This document shows positions 26,448-34,617 of a stretch of DNA of 64,000 nt, one piece after another. Position 1 is the first letter of the stretch; the number at the start of each line of letters is the position of its first letter. Made by a program: the position numbers and the translations under genes. The notes beneath the pieces were generated by a model, which was not told where the DNA came from, did no database searches, and was given only the letters and a program-made list of their open reading frames with translations. The stretch comes from Streptomyces physcomitrii (lineage in GTDB: Bacteria > Actinomycetota > Actinomycetes > Streptomycetales > Streptomycetaceae), in the NCBI RefSeq assembly GCF_012273655.1, contig NZ_JAAWWP010000019.1, positions 1 to 64,000 of the forward strand, given 5' to 3'.

Positions 26448-26619
26448 GATGGCTCTCCTCCAGAATGCGGGATGGCACTGCCGCGCGGCACGCCCCAACT
26501 GACCGGCGTGCTGCGAATACCGCCATGCTACTTACGAGTAACCAGGCTGCCCAGTCCTGCGGGCATGAGCGGCGAAGGTCACACCCGGTTGCCGCCCCCG
26601 CCCGACCCCGGAACGGCAC

Positions 26620-26660
26620 AGCCGGTCCACCCGGGGGTGGAGATCCCGGGTGGACCGGCT
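26620..26660. terminator. Terminator of the RNase D gene
   Basis: A perfect 16-bp stem (agccggtccacccggg with cccgggtggaccggct) and a 9-nt loop, 52 bases beyond the RNase D stop when read leftward and 170 bases before the fadA start. Confidence 0.85.
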
Positions 26661-26711
26661 GGTCAGCGCTGTGCCTGAGAGGCTCTCGGCGCCCGATCCG
26701 GCGGCGGTGCC

Positions 26712-27989
26712 TCAGTCGCTCTTCGCGGCCAGCGCCCTCACCAGGAGCGGTGTCACCTGCTCGATCTGCCAGGCGCGCGCCCCGTGCGAGGCGAGCGCGG
26801 CGGCCACCGACTCCTCGTCGGCGTCGGCGGGCGGCTCCCAGCAGACGCGGCGCACGGTGTCCGGGGTGATCAGGTTCTCCTGCGGCATGTTCAACCGCTC
26901 GGCAAGGGCCGAGACCCCGGCGCGCGCGGCCGAGAGCCGGGCGGCGGCCTCCGGGTCCTTGTCGGCCCAGGCCCGGGGCGGCGGCGGGCCCGTCACCTGC
27001 TGGCCCGGCTGCGGCAGCGCCGACTCGGGCAGGGCCTTCGCCCGGTCCACCGCGGACTGCCACTGGTCGAGCTGGCGCCGGCCGACCCGGCTGCCGAAGC
27101 CGGGCAGCGCGCCGAGGGCCTGGCCGTCCGCGGGCAGGGCGAGCGCCGCCTCCACGATGGCCGCGTCGCCGAGCACCTTGCCGGGGGAGATGTCCCGGCG
27201 CTGGGCGATCCGGTCGCGCGCCTGCCACAGCTCGCGCACCACGGCCATCTGCCGCCGGCGGCGCACCTTGTGCATCCCGGAGGTGCGGCGCCAGGGGTCC
27301 TTGCGCGGCGGGGCGGGCGGCGCCGCGGCGATCGCGGCGAACTCCTGGTGGGCCCAGTCGAGTTTGCCCTGCCGGTCGAGCTCCTTCTCCAGCGCGTCGC
27401 GCAGGTCCACCAGGAGTTCCACGTCGAGCGCGGCATAGCGCAGCCAGGGCTCGGGCAGCGGCCGGGTCGACCAGTCGACCGCGGAGTGGCCCTTCTCCAG
27501 TACGTAGCCGAGCACGCCCTCGACCATGGCGCCGAGGCCGACCCGCGGGAACCCGGCGAGGCGGCCGGCGAGTTCGGTGTCGAAGAGGCGGCTCGGGACC
27601 ATGCCTATGTCGCGCAGGCAGGGGAGGTCCTGGGTGGCCGCGTGCAGCACCCACTCGGCGTCGCCGATCGCGGCGCCGAGCCCGGACAGGTCGGGGCAGG
27701 CGACGGGGTCGATCAGCGCGCTGCCCGCGCCCTCGCGGCGCAGCTGCACGAGATAGGCGCGCTGGCCGTAGCGGTAGCCGGAGGCGCGCTCCGCGTCGAC
27801 GGCGACGGGGCCGGTGCCCGCGGCGAAGGCGGCGGTCACCGCGGCGAGCGACTCCTCGTCGGCGGTGACCGGCGGGATGCCCTCGCGGGGCTCGAGCAAG
27901 GGGGTCGGCGCCTTTTCGACGTCGTCCGGAGGAGCGCCTCCGGTGGTTCGCAGTGGGCTGTCTGCTGCGGTCTCTTGGGCGTCGGTCAC
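26712..27989 (-). CDS. rnd: Ribonuclease D-like 3'-5' exonuclease with HRDC domain
   Basis: A 425-residue protein. The DEDD exonuclease domain shows VDAERASGYRY (Asp, Glu), HAATQDLPCL (Asp), FDTELAGRLAG and YAALDVELLVDL (Tyr-x3-Asp), the DEDDy pattern. An HRDC domain follows (about 225-300, RRRQMAVVRELWQARDRIAQ). It trims 3' ends of stable RNA. The GTG start gives an N-terminal extension of about 40 disordered residues. The order dxs / RNase D / DUF3000 / hemE is, as I recall, shared with mycobacteria. Confidence 0.88.
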   Translation of the reverse strand: MTDAQETAADSPLRTTGGAPPDDVEKAPTPLLEPREGIPPVTADEESLAAVTAAFAAGTGPVAVDAERASGYRYGQRAYLVQLRREGAGSALIDPVACPDLSGLGAAIGDAEWVLHAATQDLPCLRDIGMVPSRLFDTELAGRLAGFPRVGLGAMVEGVLGYVLEKGHSAVDWSTRPLPEPWLRYAALDVELLVDLRDALEKELDRQGKLDWAHQEFAAIAAAPPAPPRKDPWRRTSGMHKVRRRRQMAVVRELWQARDRIAQRRDISPGKVLGDAAIVEAALALPADGQALGALPGFGSRVGRRQLDQWQSAVDRAKALPESALPQPGQQVTGPPPPRAWADKDPEAAARLSAARAGVSALAERLNMPQENLITPDTVRRVCWEPPADADEESVAAALASHGARAWQIEQVTPLLVRALAAKSD

Positions 27990-28086
27990 CCGTCAAGGGT
28001 ATCTGCCTGCCCGAACGCCCGAGCTGCGCCTTCGCACGAAAACACCCCTCACCTGCGCGGGAGTGGCCCGCGACCGGCGCACGGCA

Positions 28087-28132
28087 GCGCGCGGGGCCCC
28101 CGCCGGGACGGTCCGGCGAGGGCCCCGCGCGC
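28087..28132 (-). terminator. Terminator of the LuxR response-regulator gene
   Basis: A 20-bp stem with one mismatch (gcgcgcggggcccccgccgg against ccggcgagggccccgcgcgc) and a 6-nt loop, 19 bases beyond the stop codon when read leftward. Confidence 0.85.
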
Positions 28133-28150
28133 CAGGGGAGGACGGATGGC

Positions 28151-28813
28151 TCAGTGGATGATGCCGGTCCGCAGCGCGACCGCGACCATGCCGGCCCGGT
28201 CACCGGTGCCCAGCTTGCGGGCGATGCGGGCCAGGTGCGATTTGACGGTCAGCGCGGACAGGCCCATCGAGACGCCGATGGCCTTGTTGGACTGCCCCTC
28301 GGCGACCAGGCGCAGCACCTCGACCTCGCGGCCCGACAGCTCGCGGTAGCCGCCCGGGTGGCTCGGGGCACCCGGGGGGCGGCGGTGCATCCGGGCCGCG
28401 GCGGCGCCGATGGGGGCGGCGCCGGGACGGGTGGGGAGCCCGATGTTGGTACGGGTACCGGTGACCACGTAGCCCTTCACCCCGCCCGCGAGGGCGTTGC
28501 GTACGGCTCCGATGTCGTCGGCGGCCGACAGGGCAAGGCCGTTGGGCCAGCCCGCGGCGCGGGTCTCGGACAGCAGCGTCAGGCCGCTGCCGTCGGGCAG
28601 GTGGACGTCGGCGACACAGATGTCGCGGGGATTGGTGATTCGGGGTCGTGCCTCCGCGATCGACGACGCCTCGATGACGTCGCGCACTCCGAGCGCCCAC
28701 AGGTGACGGGTGACGGTGGAGCGGACCCGGGGGTCGGCCACCACCACCATGGCGGTCGGCTTGTTCGGGCGGTAGGCGACCAGGCTTGCGGGCTGCTCGA
28801 GGAGAACGGACAC
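28151..28813 (-). CDS. LuxR/NarL-family response regulator, orphan
   Basis: A 220-residue regulator. The receiver domain (about 20-120) keeps the phosphoacceptor Asp69 (VADVHLPDGSG) and Lys113 (GGVKGY) but has a single acidic residue at Asp27 (VVADPRV) instead of the usual pair. A basic linker follows, then a LuxR helix-turn-helix (about 155-215: LSGREVEVLRLVAEGQSNKAIG). No histidine kinase is nearby, so the partner is unknown. The GTG start has AGGAGG close upstream. Its reduced acidic pocket suggests atypical or weak phosphorylation. Confidence 0.85.
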   Translation of the reverse strand: MSVLLEQPASLVAYRPNKPTAMVVVADPRVRSTVTRHLWALGVRDVIEASSIAEARPRITNPRDICVADVHLPDGSGLTLLSETRAAGWPNGLALSAADDIGAVRNALAGGVKGYVVTGTRTNIGLPTRPGAAPIGAAAARMHRRPPGAPSHPGGYRELSGREVEVLRLVAEGQSNKAIGVSMGLSALTVKSHLARIARKLGTGDRAGMVAVALRTGIIH

Positions 28814-29146
28814 CAGGCCTCCTGGGGTGCGGGAACGGCGTCGGCTTGGGGGGAGAAGCCGTAACGAACCGTGCTTTGTAGGTCACAGACCTCTTCGGCA
28901 GCGGGGGCGGCGGCCTTTAGGCAATGATCACGATTTAGTGAGTAACAATTCGCGCAATTCGGACGCACGATCGATCAGGAGCAGAGCGAACCGGTCCGGA
29001 ACCGGCCCCGCTCGGGGCGGTGGAGGCGCCAGAAAGACGGCAGAAAGATCACAGAACCCGGTGGAAAACGCACCGGAACGATCATGCCGCGGGTCGGCGG
29101 CGCCCGGGCGATTGGCCCCCGGGCGCCGACCGCCCGGGGTGTGCGC
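28814..29146. promoter_or_regulatory. AT-richer gap upstream of the response regulator
   Basis: About 330 bases without a gene, holding the presumed leftward promoter of the response regulator. It contains a direct repeat CAATTCG-cg-CAATTCG (28946-28961) and an unusually AT-rich stretch 28920-28960 (for this genome). I could not place a convincing -35/-10 pair. Confidence 0.3.
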
Positions 29147-29857
29147 TCAGTGCGCCTCGGGCCCCCGCCGCTGCGGCAGCGTCACCACCGAGCCGTCGGA
29201 GGGCGCGAGGGGCGGCAGCCCGGCCAGTTGGCACAGGAGTTCGCACCAGGCCGCGAGATGACCGGCGGTGTCGGGGGCCTGACCGGCGCTCTCGTACGGG
29301 GTCCAGGAGGCGCGGATCTCGATCTGGCTGGCCGGCGGGCGTTCGGCGAGGCCGCCGAAGTGCTGCGAGGAGGCGCGGGTGACGGTGCCGCCGGGCTCCT
29401 TCACGGTGAGGCCCCGCGACTGCAGGGCGCCGGTCAGCCAGGACCAGCAGACCTCGGGCAGCAGCGGGTCCGCCGCCATCTCCGGCTCCAGTTCCGCGCG
29501 TACCAGGGTGACCAGGCGGAAGCCGCCCTGCCAGGCCTCGTGGCCCGCCGGGTCGTGGAGCAGGATGAGGCGGCCGTCGGCGAGGTCGTCCTCGCCGTCC
29601 AGTACGGCCGCCTCCAGGGCGTGGGCGTGCGGGGCCAGGCGCCGGGGCGCGCGGACCGTCTCGATCTCGATGCCGGGGCGCAGCCGCGCCGAGTGGAGCT
29701 GCTCGACGGCGGCACGGAACACCGGCGGAACCTGCTCCGCCGGTGCCCGCTCCGCCTCCTGCGCCGTACTCTTCTCCGCCTCTTTCGCCGCTTCCCTCTC
29801 CCGGGGAGTGTCTGTTCCGCCAGCACCGTCCGACACGTGTCCTTGAGCCGCAGCCAT
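29147..29857 (-). CDS. DUF3000 domain protein
   Basis: A 236-residue actinobacterial protein of unknown function. After a charged, disordered N-terminus (about 1-45, Ala/Glu-rich) comes the DUF3000 domain: PPVFRAAVEQLHSARLRPGIEIE, RLAPHAHALEAAV, GRLILLHDPAGHEAWQGGFRLV, CWSWLTGAL and WCELLCQLAGLPPL. No clear ribosome site precedes the ATG at 29857; a GTG at about 29836 is preceded by AAGGA and is the alternative. It is divergent from hemE, a neighbourhood conserved in actinobacteria. Confidence 0.8.
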   Translation of the reverse strand: MAAAQGHVSDGAGGTDTPREREAAKEAEKSTAQEAERAPAEQVPPVFRAAVEQLHSARLRPGIEIETVRAPRRLAPHAHALEAAVLDGEDDLADGRLILLHDPAGHEAWQGGFRLVTLVRAELEPEMAADPLLPEVCWSWLTGALQSRGLTVKEPGGTVTRASSQHFGGLAERPPASQIEIRASWTPYESAGQAPDTAGHLAAWCELLCQLAGLPPLAPSDGSVVTLPQRRGPEAH

Positions 29858-30102
29858 GCCGAGGAGGGTAAGGGGAAGCGGGGCCGCACGCAGGGAGGGA
29901 CACCCCCGCGCCGCGCCCACCGGCCGGATCTTGTCGTGACCTTGGCCGATCCCGGCGCCCGGCCCCGCGGGGATACCGCCCGCACCCGGCCCCGGACCGC
30001 GGGGTCGCCGGACCGCGGCAGCGGAACCGGCGATGCTCCCGGTGGCCGGAATGCGCCGTCCCCGCGCGCGGCGGGCCGTCCGGAGCATGGGAGGATTCCC
30101 CG

Positions 30103-31209
30103 GTGAGCGCCAACGACCTGCCCCCAGCTCAGTCCTCCGTCACGGCCGGGGAGGCCCCCGCCGCGGGCCGGGCCCCGAGGAGTACGTACGACTCCGCCTT
30201 CCTGCGCGCCTGCCGCCGGGAGCCGGTGCCGCACACCCCGGTCTGGTTCATGCGGCAGGCGGGCCGCTCGCTGCCCGAGTACCTGAAGGCGCGCGAGGGC
30301 ATCCCCATGCTGGAGTCCTGCATGCGGCCCGAGCTGGTCGCCGAGATCACCCTGCAGCCGGTGCGCCGCCACAAGGTCGACGCGGCGATCTACTTCAGCG
30401 ACATCGTGGTCCCGCTCAAGGCCATCGGCATCGACCTGGACATCAAGCCGGGCGTCGGCCCCGTCGTCGAGCGGCCGGTGCGCACCCGCGCCGACCTCGA
30501 CCGGCTGCGCGCGCTCACGCCCGAGGACGTCTCCTACGTCACCGAGGCGATCGGCCTGCTCACCGCCGAACTCGGGGCCACCCCGCTGATCGGCTTCGCC
30601 GGGGCGCCCTTCACCCTGGCCAGCTATCTCGTGGAGGGCGGCCCGTCCCGCAACCACGAGCACACCAAGGCGATGATGTACGGCGATCCGCAGCTGTGGG
30701 CCGACCTGCTCGACCGCCTCGCGGACATCACCTCGGCCTTCCTCAGGGTGCAGATCGAGGCGGGCGCCTCCGCGGTGCAGCTCTTCGACTCCTGGGTGGG
30801 CGCCCTCTCCCCGGCCGACTACCGCCGCTCGGTGCTGCCCGCCTCCGCCAAGGTCTTCGCGGCCACCGCCGGGTACGGCGTCCCGCGCATCCACTTCGGC
30901 GTCGGCACCGGCGAACTGCTCGGACTGCTCGGCGAGGCCGGGGCGGATGTCGTCGGCGTCGACTGGCGGGTGCCCCTGGACGAGGCCGCGCGCCGGGTCG
31001 GCCCCGGCAAGGCGCTCCAGGGCAACCTCGACCCCGCCGTGCTCTTCGCCGGTCCGGAGGCCGTGGAGGCCAAGACCCGGGAGATCCTGGACGCGGCCGC
31101 CGGTCTCGACGGCCATGTCTTCAACCTCGGCCACGGGGTGCTGCCCACCACCGACCCGGACGCGCTGAGCAGGCTCGTGGAGTACGTGCACACCCAGACC
31201 AAGCGCTGA
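30103..31209 (+). CDS. hemE: Uroporphyrinogen decarboxylase
   Basis: A 368-residue enzyme converting uroporphyrinogen III to coproporphyrinogen III. Signature one is PVWFMRQAGR (46-55), signature two GFAGAPFTLASYLVEGG, and the C-terminal FNLGHGVLP motif is present. The usual Tyr after MRQAGR is Ser56 here. An N-terminal extension of about 28 residues is disordered. It is cytosolic and is the last common step before the coproporphyrin-dependent branch encoded at 43186-45385. In other actinobacteria hemE, hemY and hemQ are adjacent; here 12 kb separates them. Confidence 0.95.
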   Translation: MSANDLPPAQSSVTAGEAPAAGRAPRSTYDSAFLRACRREPVPHTPVWFMRQAGRSLPEYLKAREGIPMLESCMRPELVAEITLQPVRRHKVDAAIYFSDIVVPLKAIGIDLDIKPGVGPVVERPVRTRADLDRLRALTPEDVSYVTEAIGLLTAELGATPLIGFAGAPFTLASYLVEGGPSRNHEHTKAMMYGDPQLWADLLDRLADITSAFLRVQIEAGASAVQLFDSWVGALSPADYRRSVLPASAKVFAATAGYGVPRIHFGVGTGELLGLLGEAGADVVGVDWRVPLDEAARRVGPGKALQGNLDPAVLFAGPEAVEAKTREILDAAAGLDGHVFNLGHGVLPTTDPDALSRLVEYVHTQTKR

Positions 31210-31240
31210 ACTCCCGGGCCGCGCACGGCTGTTCGCCCGC

Positions 31241-32044
31241 TCAGCAGGCCTGCCGCCAGCTGCCCAGATCCAGCCGTTTGCGTACCGAGGACAGACCGAT
31301 CCGGCGGCTGCCCGGGCAGAAGCTGCCGGGTGCGACCGCGTACTCGGCGTGGAAGACCGCCTTTCCCGCGTCGAGGAAGGGCCGCAGCCGCTCGCACTCG
31401 TGGAACTGCGCGCACTGCTCGTTGACGGCGAAGTCGAAGTCGTCGACGAGTGCGGGGATCTGCGCGAGGTCGTTCTTCAGGCCCACCGCGAGACCGCGTT
31501 CGTGGGCGAGCGCGGCCAGCATCCGGTTGTAGCCGAGCTGGTCGGCGGCGGTGAGCGGGAAGCCGGTGTCCTCCTGGTAGGCGTCGAGGAGATCGGGTTC
31601 GACGGCGTCGAAGCCCTTCGCCCGGCACATGTCGAAGCGGGCGGCCATCAGCGGGCGCAGCCGCTCCCGCTGCCGGATGTCCAGCCAGCGCTCCCCGGGC
31701 CAGCCGTTCTGCCCGCCGCGCAGCGCGGCCGGGAAGTCGTCCGCGTCGGGCCGGAAGGACTCCCAGGCCCCGGCGTTGACGTAGCAGATCACCCGGCGCC
31801 CGTCCCGGTGCAGCCGCCGTACCTGGGCGCGGCTGGTCTCGAAGCCGTCCACGTCGTAGACCGGTACGTCCACGCCGGTGTCGAGCGGGCCGCTGAGCTG
31901 CCACTGCCAGTCGCTGCCCGGCCGCGGATGCCAGCGGGCGGGCGGCGGCCGGTGGTCCTCGCCCCCGCCGGTGGCGCAGGCGGCGAGCAGGCCGAGCAGG
32001 AGCAGCAGGCACAGCCGGGCCGGGTGGGCGGCGCGCAGGTTCAC
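31241..32044 (-). CDS. GH114 endo-alpha-1,4-polygalactosaminidase-like lipoprotein
   Basis: A 267-residue exported lipoprotein (LLLLLGLLAACATG, lipid on Cys23). The body matches the GH114 barrel: WQWQLSGPLDTGVDVPVYDVDGF split across strands, VICYVNAGAWE, GFDAVEPDLLDAY (candidate acidic residues), and FDFAVNEQCAQFHEC with the conserved Glu near the C-terminus. GH114 enzymes cut alpha-1,4-linked galactosamine polymers such as fungal galactosaminogalactan (Ega3). The GTG start overlaps the stop of the spherulin-4 gene (GTGA). It is the last gene of the exopolysaccharide cluster, and probably edits or releases the polymer outside the membrane. Confidence 0.82.
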   Translation of the reverse strand: MNLRAAHPARLCLLLLLGLLAACATGGGEDHRPPPARWHPRPGSDWQWQLSGPLDTGVDVPVYDVDGFETSRAQVRRLHRDGRRVICYVNAGAWESFRPDADDFPAALRGGQNGWPGERWLDIRQRERLRPLMAARFDMCRAKGFDAVEPDLLDAYQEDTGFPLTAADQLGYNRMLAALAHERGLAVGLKNDLAQIPALVDDFDFAVNEQCAQFHECERLRPFLDAGKAVFHAEYAVAPGSFCPGSRRIGLSSVRKRLDLGSWRQAC

Positions 32045-32748
32045 GCGGGGTCCTCGGTTCGCAGGGGGTTCTGGGCGGTCCGGGGGCTCACGGCGTCCTC
32101 CGGTGGCAGGGCGGGCGGCCGGTTCCACGGGTTGGGTCCCGCGCCGGGCGCCGCGCAGTGCACACCGGCGCCCCGCTCGCGGGCCGTCCGCGCGGCCAGC
32201 CCGGCGAGCGCGGGCGGTACCCCGTACACCAGGTGGCAGAAGCGTTCCGGGGGATGGCGGGTGGTCCAGTCGGGGGCGGTGAAGGAGCCGAGGTAGGTGG
32301 ACCAGTGGCCCTCGAAGGTGACGAGCAGGTCCGCGGCGCGGGCGTAGCCGGGGGCCGGGTGGACGCCCGGGTTGAGGACGACGGTCCGGGCGCCGCGGCC
32401 GCGGGCCGCGCGGATCAGGCCCCGGCAGGCCCGCAGCCCCGAGGCCCCCGGGTCCGTCCGGTCGAGGAAGCAGCCCTCGGTGCCGTACCAGTCCCGGTGG
32501 CGCTCCAGGTCCCGCAGCACCTCCCGGCGCGGGCGGCGCCCGTAGGCGGTGTCCACGTAGCCGAGCACCCGCACGCCCGCCGACCGCAGCGCGCCGGCGG
32601 CGGCCGCGAACGCGGGATCGGGTGAACTGCCGGGCCCGTCGGCCGCGTTGAGCACCACCGCGTACATCCGCGACGGGGCTTCGGCCACCGACTCCCAGGC
32701 CGCCGGGTCAACGGCCGGGTGGACGTAGAGCGGTACGAGCAGGGTCAT
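32041..32748 (-). CDS. Spherulin-4 family (GH135-like) protein with altered active site
   Basis: A 235-residue barrel protein. LLVPLYVHPAVDPAAW at the start, GYVDTAYGRRP (63-73), WYGTEGCFLDRTDP (88-100) and DLLVTFEGHW (140-149) match the spherulin-4 domain. The fungal member Sph3 (GH135) is an alpha-1,4-galactosaminidase needed for galactosaminogalactan synthesis. In it an Asp-Glu pair sits where this protein has Asp96-Arg97; the later Glu146 is kept. It has no signal peptide, so it is predicted cytosolic, unlike the GH114 partner. ATGA and GTGA overlaps couple it to both neighbours. Retained hydrolase activity is uncertain. Confidence 0.8.
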   Translation of the reverse strand: MTLLVPLYVHPAVDPAAWESVAEAPSRMYAVVLNAADGPGSSPDPAFAAAAGALRSAGVRVLGYVDTAYGRRPRREVLRDLERHRDWYGTEGCFLDRTDPGASGLRACRGLIRAARGRGARTVVLNPGVHPAPGYARAADLLVTFEGHWSTYLGSFTAPDWTTRHPPERFCHLVYGVPPALAGLAARTARERGAGVHCAAPGAGPNPWNRPPALPPEDAVSPRTAQNPLRTEDPA

Positions 32749-33803
32749 ACGGGCTCCTCCGCCGGGGCGGGCGGCGGGGCGAGGGGCGTTCGGGGCACGA
32801 GCGGTCCGGCCGCCGGTCCGCCTGCTCCCGGTCCGCCCGCCCGCGCGGCCCGCCCCGCGGTCCTCTCCTTGTCGTTCCCGTCCGCCCCCGCCGTCTCCTG
32901 CCCGCTCTCCTCCCAGAGCGCGGTCAGCGAGTCGGTCAGCGAGTGGCGCGGGCGCCAGCCGAGGGCGGTGGCGGCGCGGGTCACGTCCGCGCAGCTCCAG
33001 TCCACCTGTCCGGAGCGGGCGGAGCCGCCCCCGGCCTCCTCCCGCAGGTGCCCGCCGGAGCCCGCGATCGCGAGCAGCGCGGTGGCCAACTCCCGTACCC
33101 GCACGGCCTCTCCGCTGCCGATGTTCACCACCCCGGGCAGCGGCCCCGGCGCGCGCAGCGCGAGGTGCACCGCCCGGGCCACATCGCGTACGTCCACGAA
33201 GTCCCGGTGGGCGGAGAGGTCGCCCACCCGGACCACCGTGCCGGGGCCGTTCGCCGCCGCCCGGCGCAGGGCCGCGGCGAGCCGGCCGGGCAGGCCTGCC
33301 TCCGGGGCCCCGGCGCCGACCGGGTTGGTCACCCGCAGCACCACCGCGTCGGCCCCGGAGGCGGTGACGGTCAGGGTGCCCGCGAGCTTGCTCGCGCCGT
33401 AGTGGCCGAGGGGCGCGGCGGGCGCGTCCTCCCGTACCCGCTCCCCGTGCGGCACCCTGCCGTACTCGGCGGCGGAGCCGAGGTGGACCAGGCGGGCCCC
33501 GGGGGCGGCCCGGTCCAGCGCCGCGCAGAGCACCGCGGGCAGCCGGGAGTTGAGCGCGGACAGCTCCCGGGGGCCGCCGCCGACCGCGCCCGCGCAGTTG
33601 ACCACCGCGTCCGGCGCGGCCGCCGTGAGCAGGGCGGCCAGCCCGGGCACGGTGACCGTTGCCAGGTCGGCGTGGAGGTCGGCCCCGGGCCCGCGGCCCG
33701 CGGTGCGCAGGAGGATCCCGCGCTCCGCACGGAGCAGCCGGGTGAGGTGCCCGCCGAGGAAGCCGGTGGCACCGAGCACCAGTACCCGCATGCCCGTGCT
33801 CAC
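32745..33803 (-). CDS. NAD-dependent sugar-nucleotide epimerase/dehydratase (extended SDR)
   Basis: A 352-residue protein. The Rossmann loop GATGFLGGH is near the N-terminus, and the catalytic Tyr-x3-Lys is in LGHYGASKLAG after LVHLGSAAEYG. RDFVDVRDVARA and VVNIGSGEAVRV are typical of epimerases. About 45 C-terminal residues are a Gly/Ala/Pro-rich tail. The Ser-Ala-Ala-Glu-Tyr-Gly segment is more epimerase-like than that of the dehydratase at 34618. It could supply the 4-epimerised hexosamine precursor. The GTG start overlaps the nucleotidyltransferase stop (GTGA), and its stop overlaps the spherulin-4 start (ATGA). Confidence 0.82.
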   Translation of the reverse strand: MSTGMRVLVLGATGFLGGHLTRLLRAERGILLRTAGRGPGADLHADLATVTVPGLAALLTAAAPDAVVNCAGAVGGGPRELSALNSRLPAVLCAALDRAAPGARLVHLGSAAEYGRVPHGERVREDAPAAPLGHYGASKLAGTLTVTASGADAVVLRVTNPVGAGAPEAGLPGRLAAALRRAAANGPGTVVRVGDLSAHRDFVDVRDVARAVHLALRAPGPLPGVVNIGSGEAVRVRELATALLAIAGSGGHLREEAGGGSARSGQVDWSCADVTRAATALGWRPRHSLTDSLTALWEESGQETAGADGNDKERTAGRAARAGGPGAGGPAAGPLVPRTPLAPPPAPAEEPV

Positions 33804-34513
33804 GCTCCCTTCAGCAGCAGCGAACGGTGGGTGGTGAACTCGGCGTTGGCGCGGTCGTAGTCGTCCGGGCGGCCGATGTCGAGCCAGTAGCCGTCGAAGT
33901 CGTGGGCGTGCGGCGGGGTGTCCGCCTTGAGCAGGTCCAGGACGAGTTCGTCGAAGCCGAGGGGCAGGCCCGGGGTGTAGGCGGCCAGGGTCTCGCGGGA
34001 GAGCCCGTAGACGCCCATCGAGACGCGGTAGTTCATCCGGGGCTTCTCGGTGAAGGCGACCACCTTGCTGGAGTCGGTGGTCAGCACCCCGAAGTCGATG
34101 TGCACGTCGCGGGCGTAGGTGGCGATGGTCAGGGGCGCCCCGGAGTCGATGTGGCCGCGCAGGACCGAGGCGTAGTCGAGGTCGGTGAGGATGTCGCCGT
34201 TCATCACGAGGAAGTGCTCGGGCAGCCGGTCCATCATGGTCAGCAGCGGGCCCATGGTGCCGAGCGGGCTGTCCTCGGTGGAGTAGCCGACGCGCAGGCC
34301 CCAGCGGGCGCCGTTGCCCACGTAGGCGCGGATGATGTGGCCGAGATGGCCGATCGCGAGGGTGCAGCTGGTGAATCCGGCGGAGGCCAGCTGGCGCAGC
34401 ACGATCTCCAGGATCGCGTGCTGGTCGCCGATCGGCACCAGCGGCTTGGGCAGCGCGGTGGTGTACGGCCGCAGCCGGACACCCTTTCCTCCGGCGAGAA
34501 TGACTGCGTGCAC
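33800..34513 (-). CDS. Sugar-1-phosphate nucleotidyltransferase
   Basis: A 237-residue enzyme with the NTP-transferase fold. The nucleotide loop is LAGGKGVRLRPYT, the metal motif is VMNGDIL (Asp), and the sugar site has EKP and GVYGLS. It is close to the short, single-domain mannose-1-phosphate/glucose-1-phosphate nucleotidyltransferases (RfbA/ManC-like). It should make an NDP-sugar for the polymer cluster; the base and the sugar cannot be told from sequence. It lies third from the 3' end of the operon and is coupled to the epimerase gene. Confidence 0.88.
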   Translation of the reverse strand: MHAVILAGGKGVRLRPYTTALPKPLVPIGDQHAILEIVLRQLASAGFTSCTLAIGHLGHIIRAYVGNGARWGLRVGYSTEDSPLGTMGPLLTMMDRLPEHFLVMNGDILTDLDYASVLRGHIDSGAPLTIATYARDVHIDFGVLTTDSSKVVAFTEKPRMNYRVSMGVYGLSRETLAAYTPGLPLGFDELVLDLLKADTPPHAHDFDGYWLDIGRPDDYDRANAEFTTHRSLLLKGA

Positions 34514-34617
34514 GGGATGCCTCCCCTGTCGGGCCCTGCGGGCGGTGGTGGGCGGTACGTGGTGGTGTGCGGTGGCGGGACGGCGGCGGGCGCGAGCGAG
34601 GGCCGCGCCCGGCCGCG

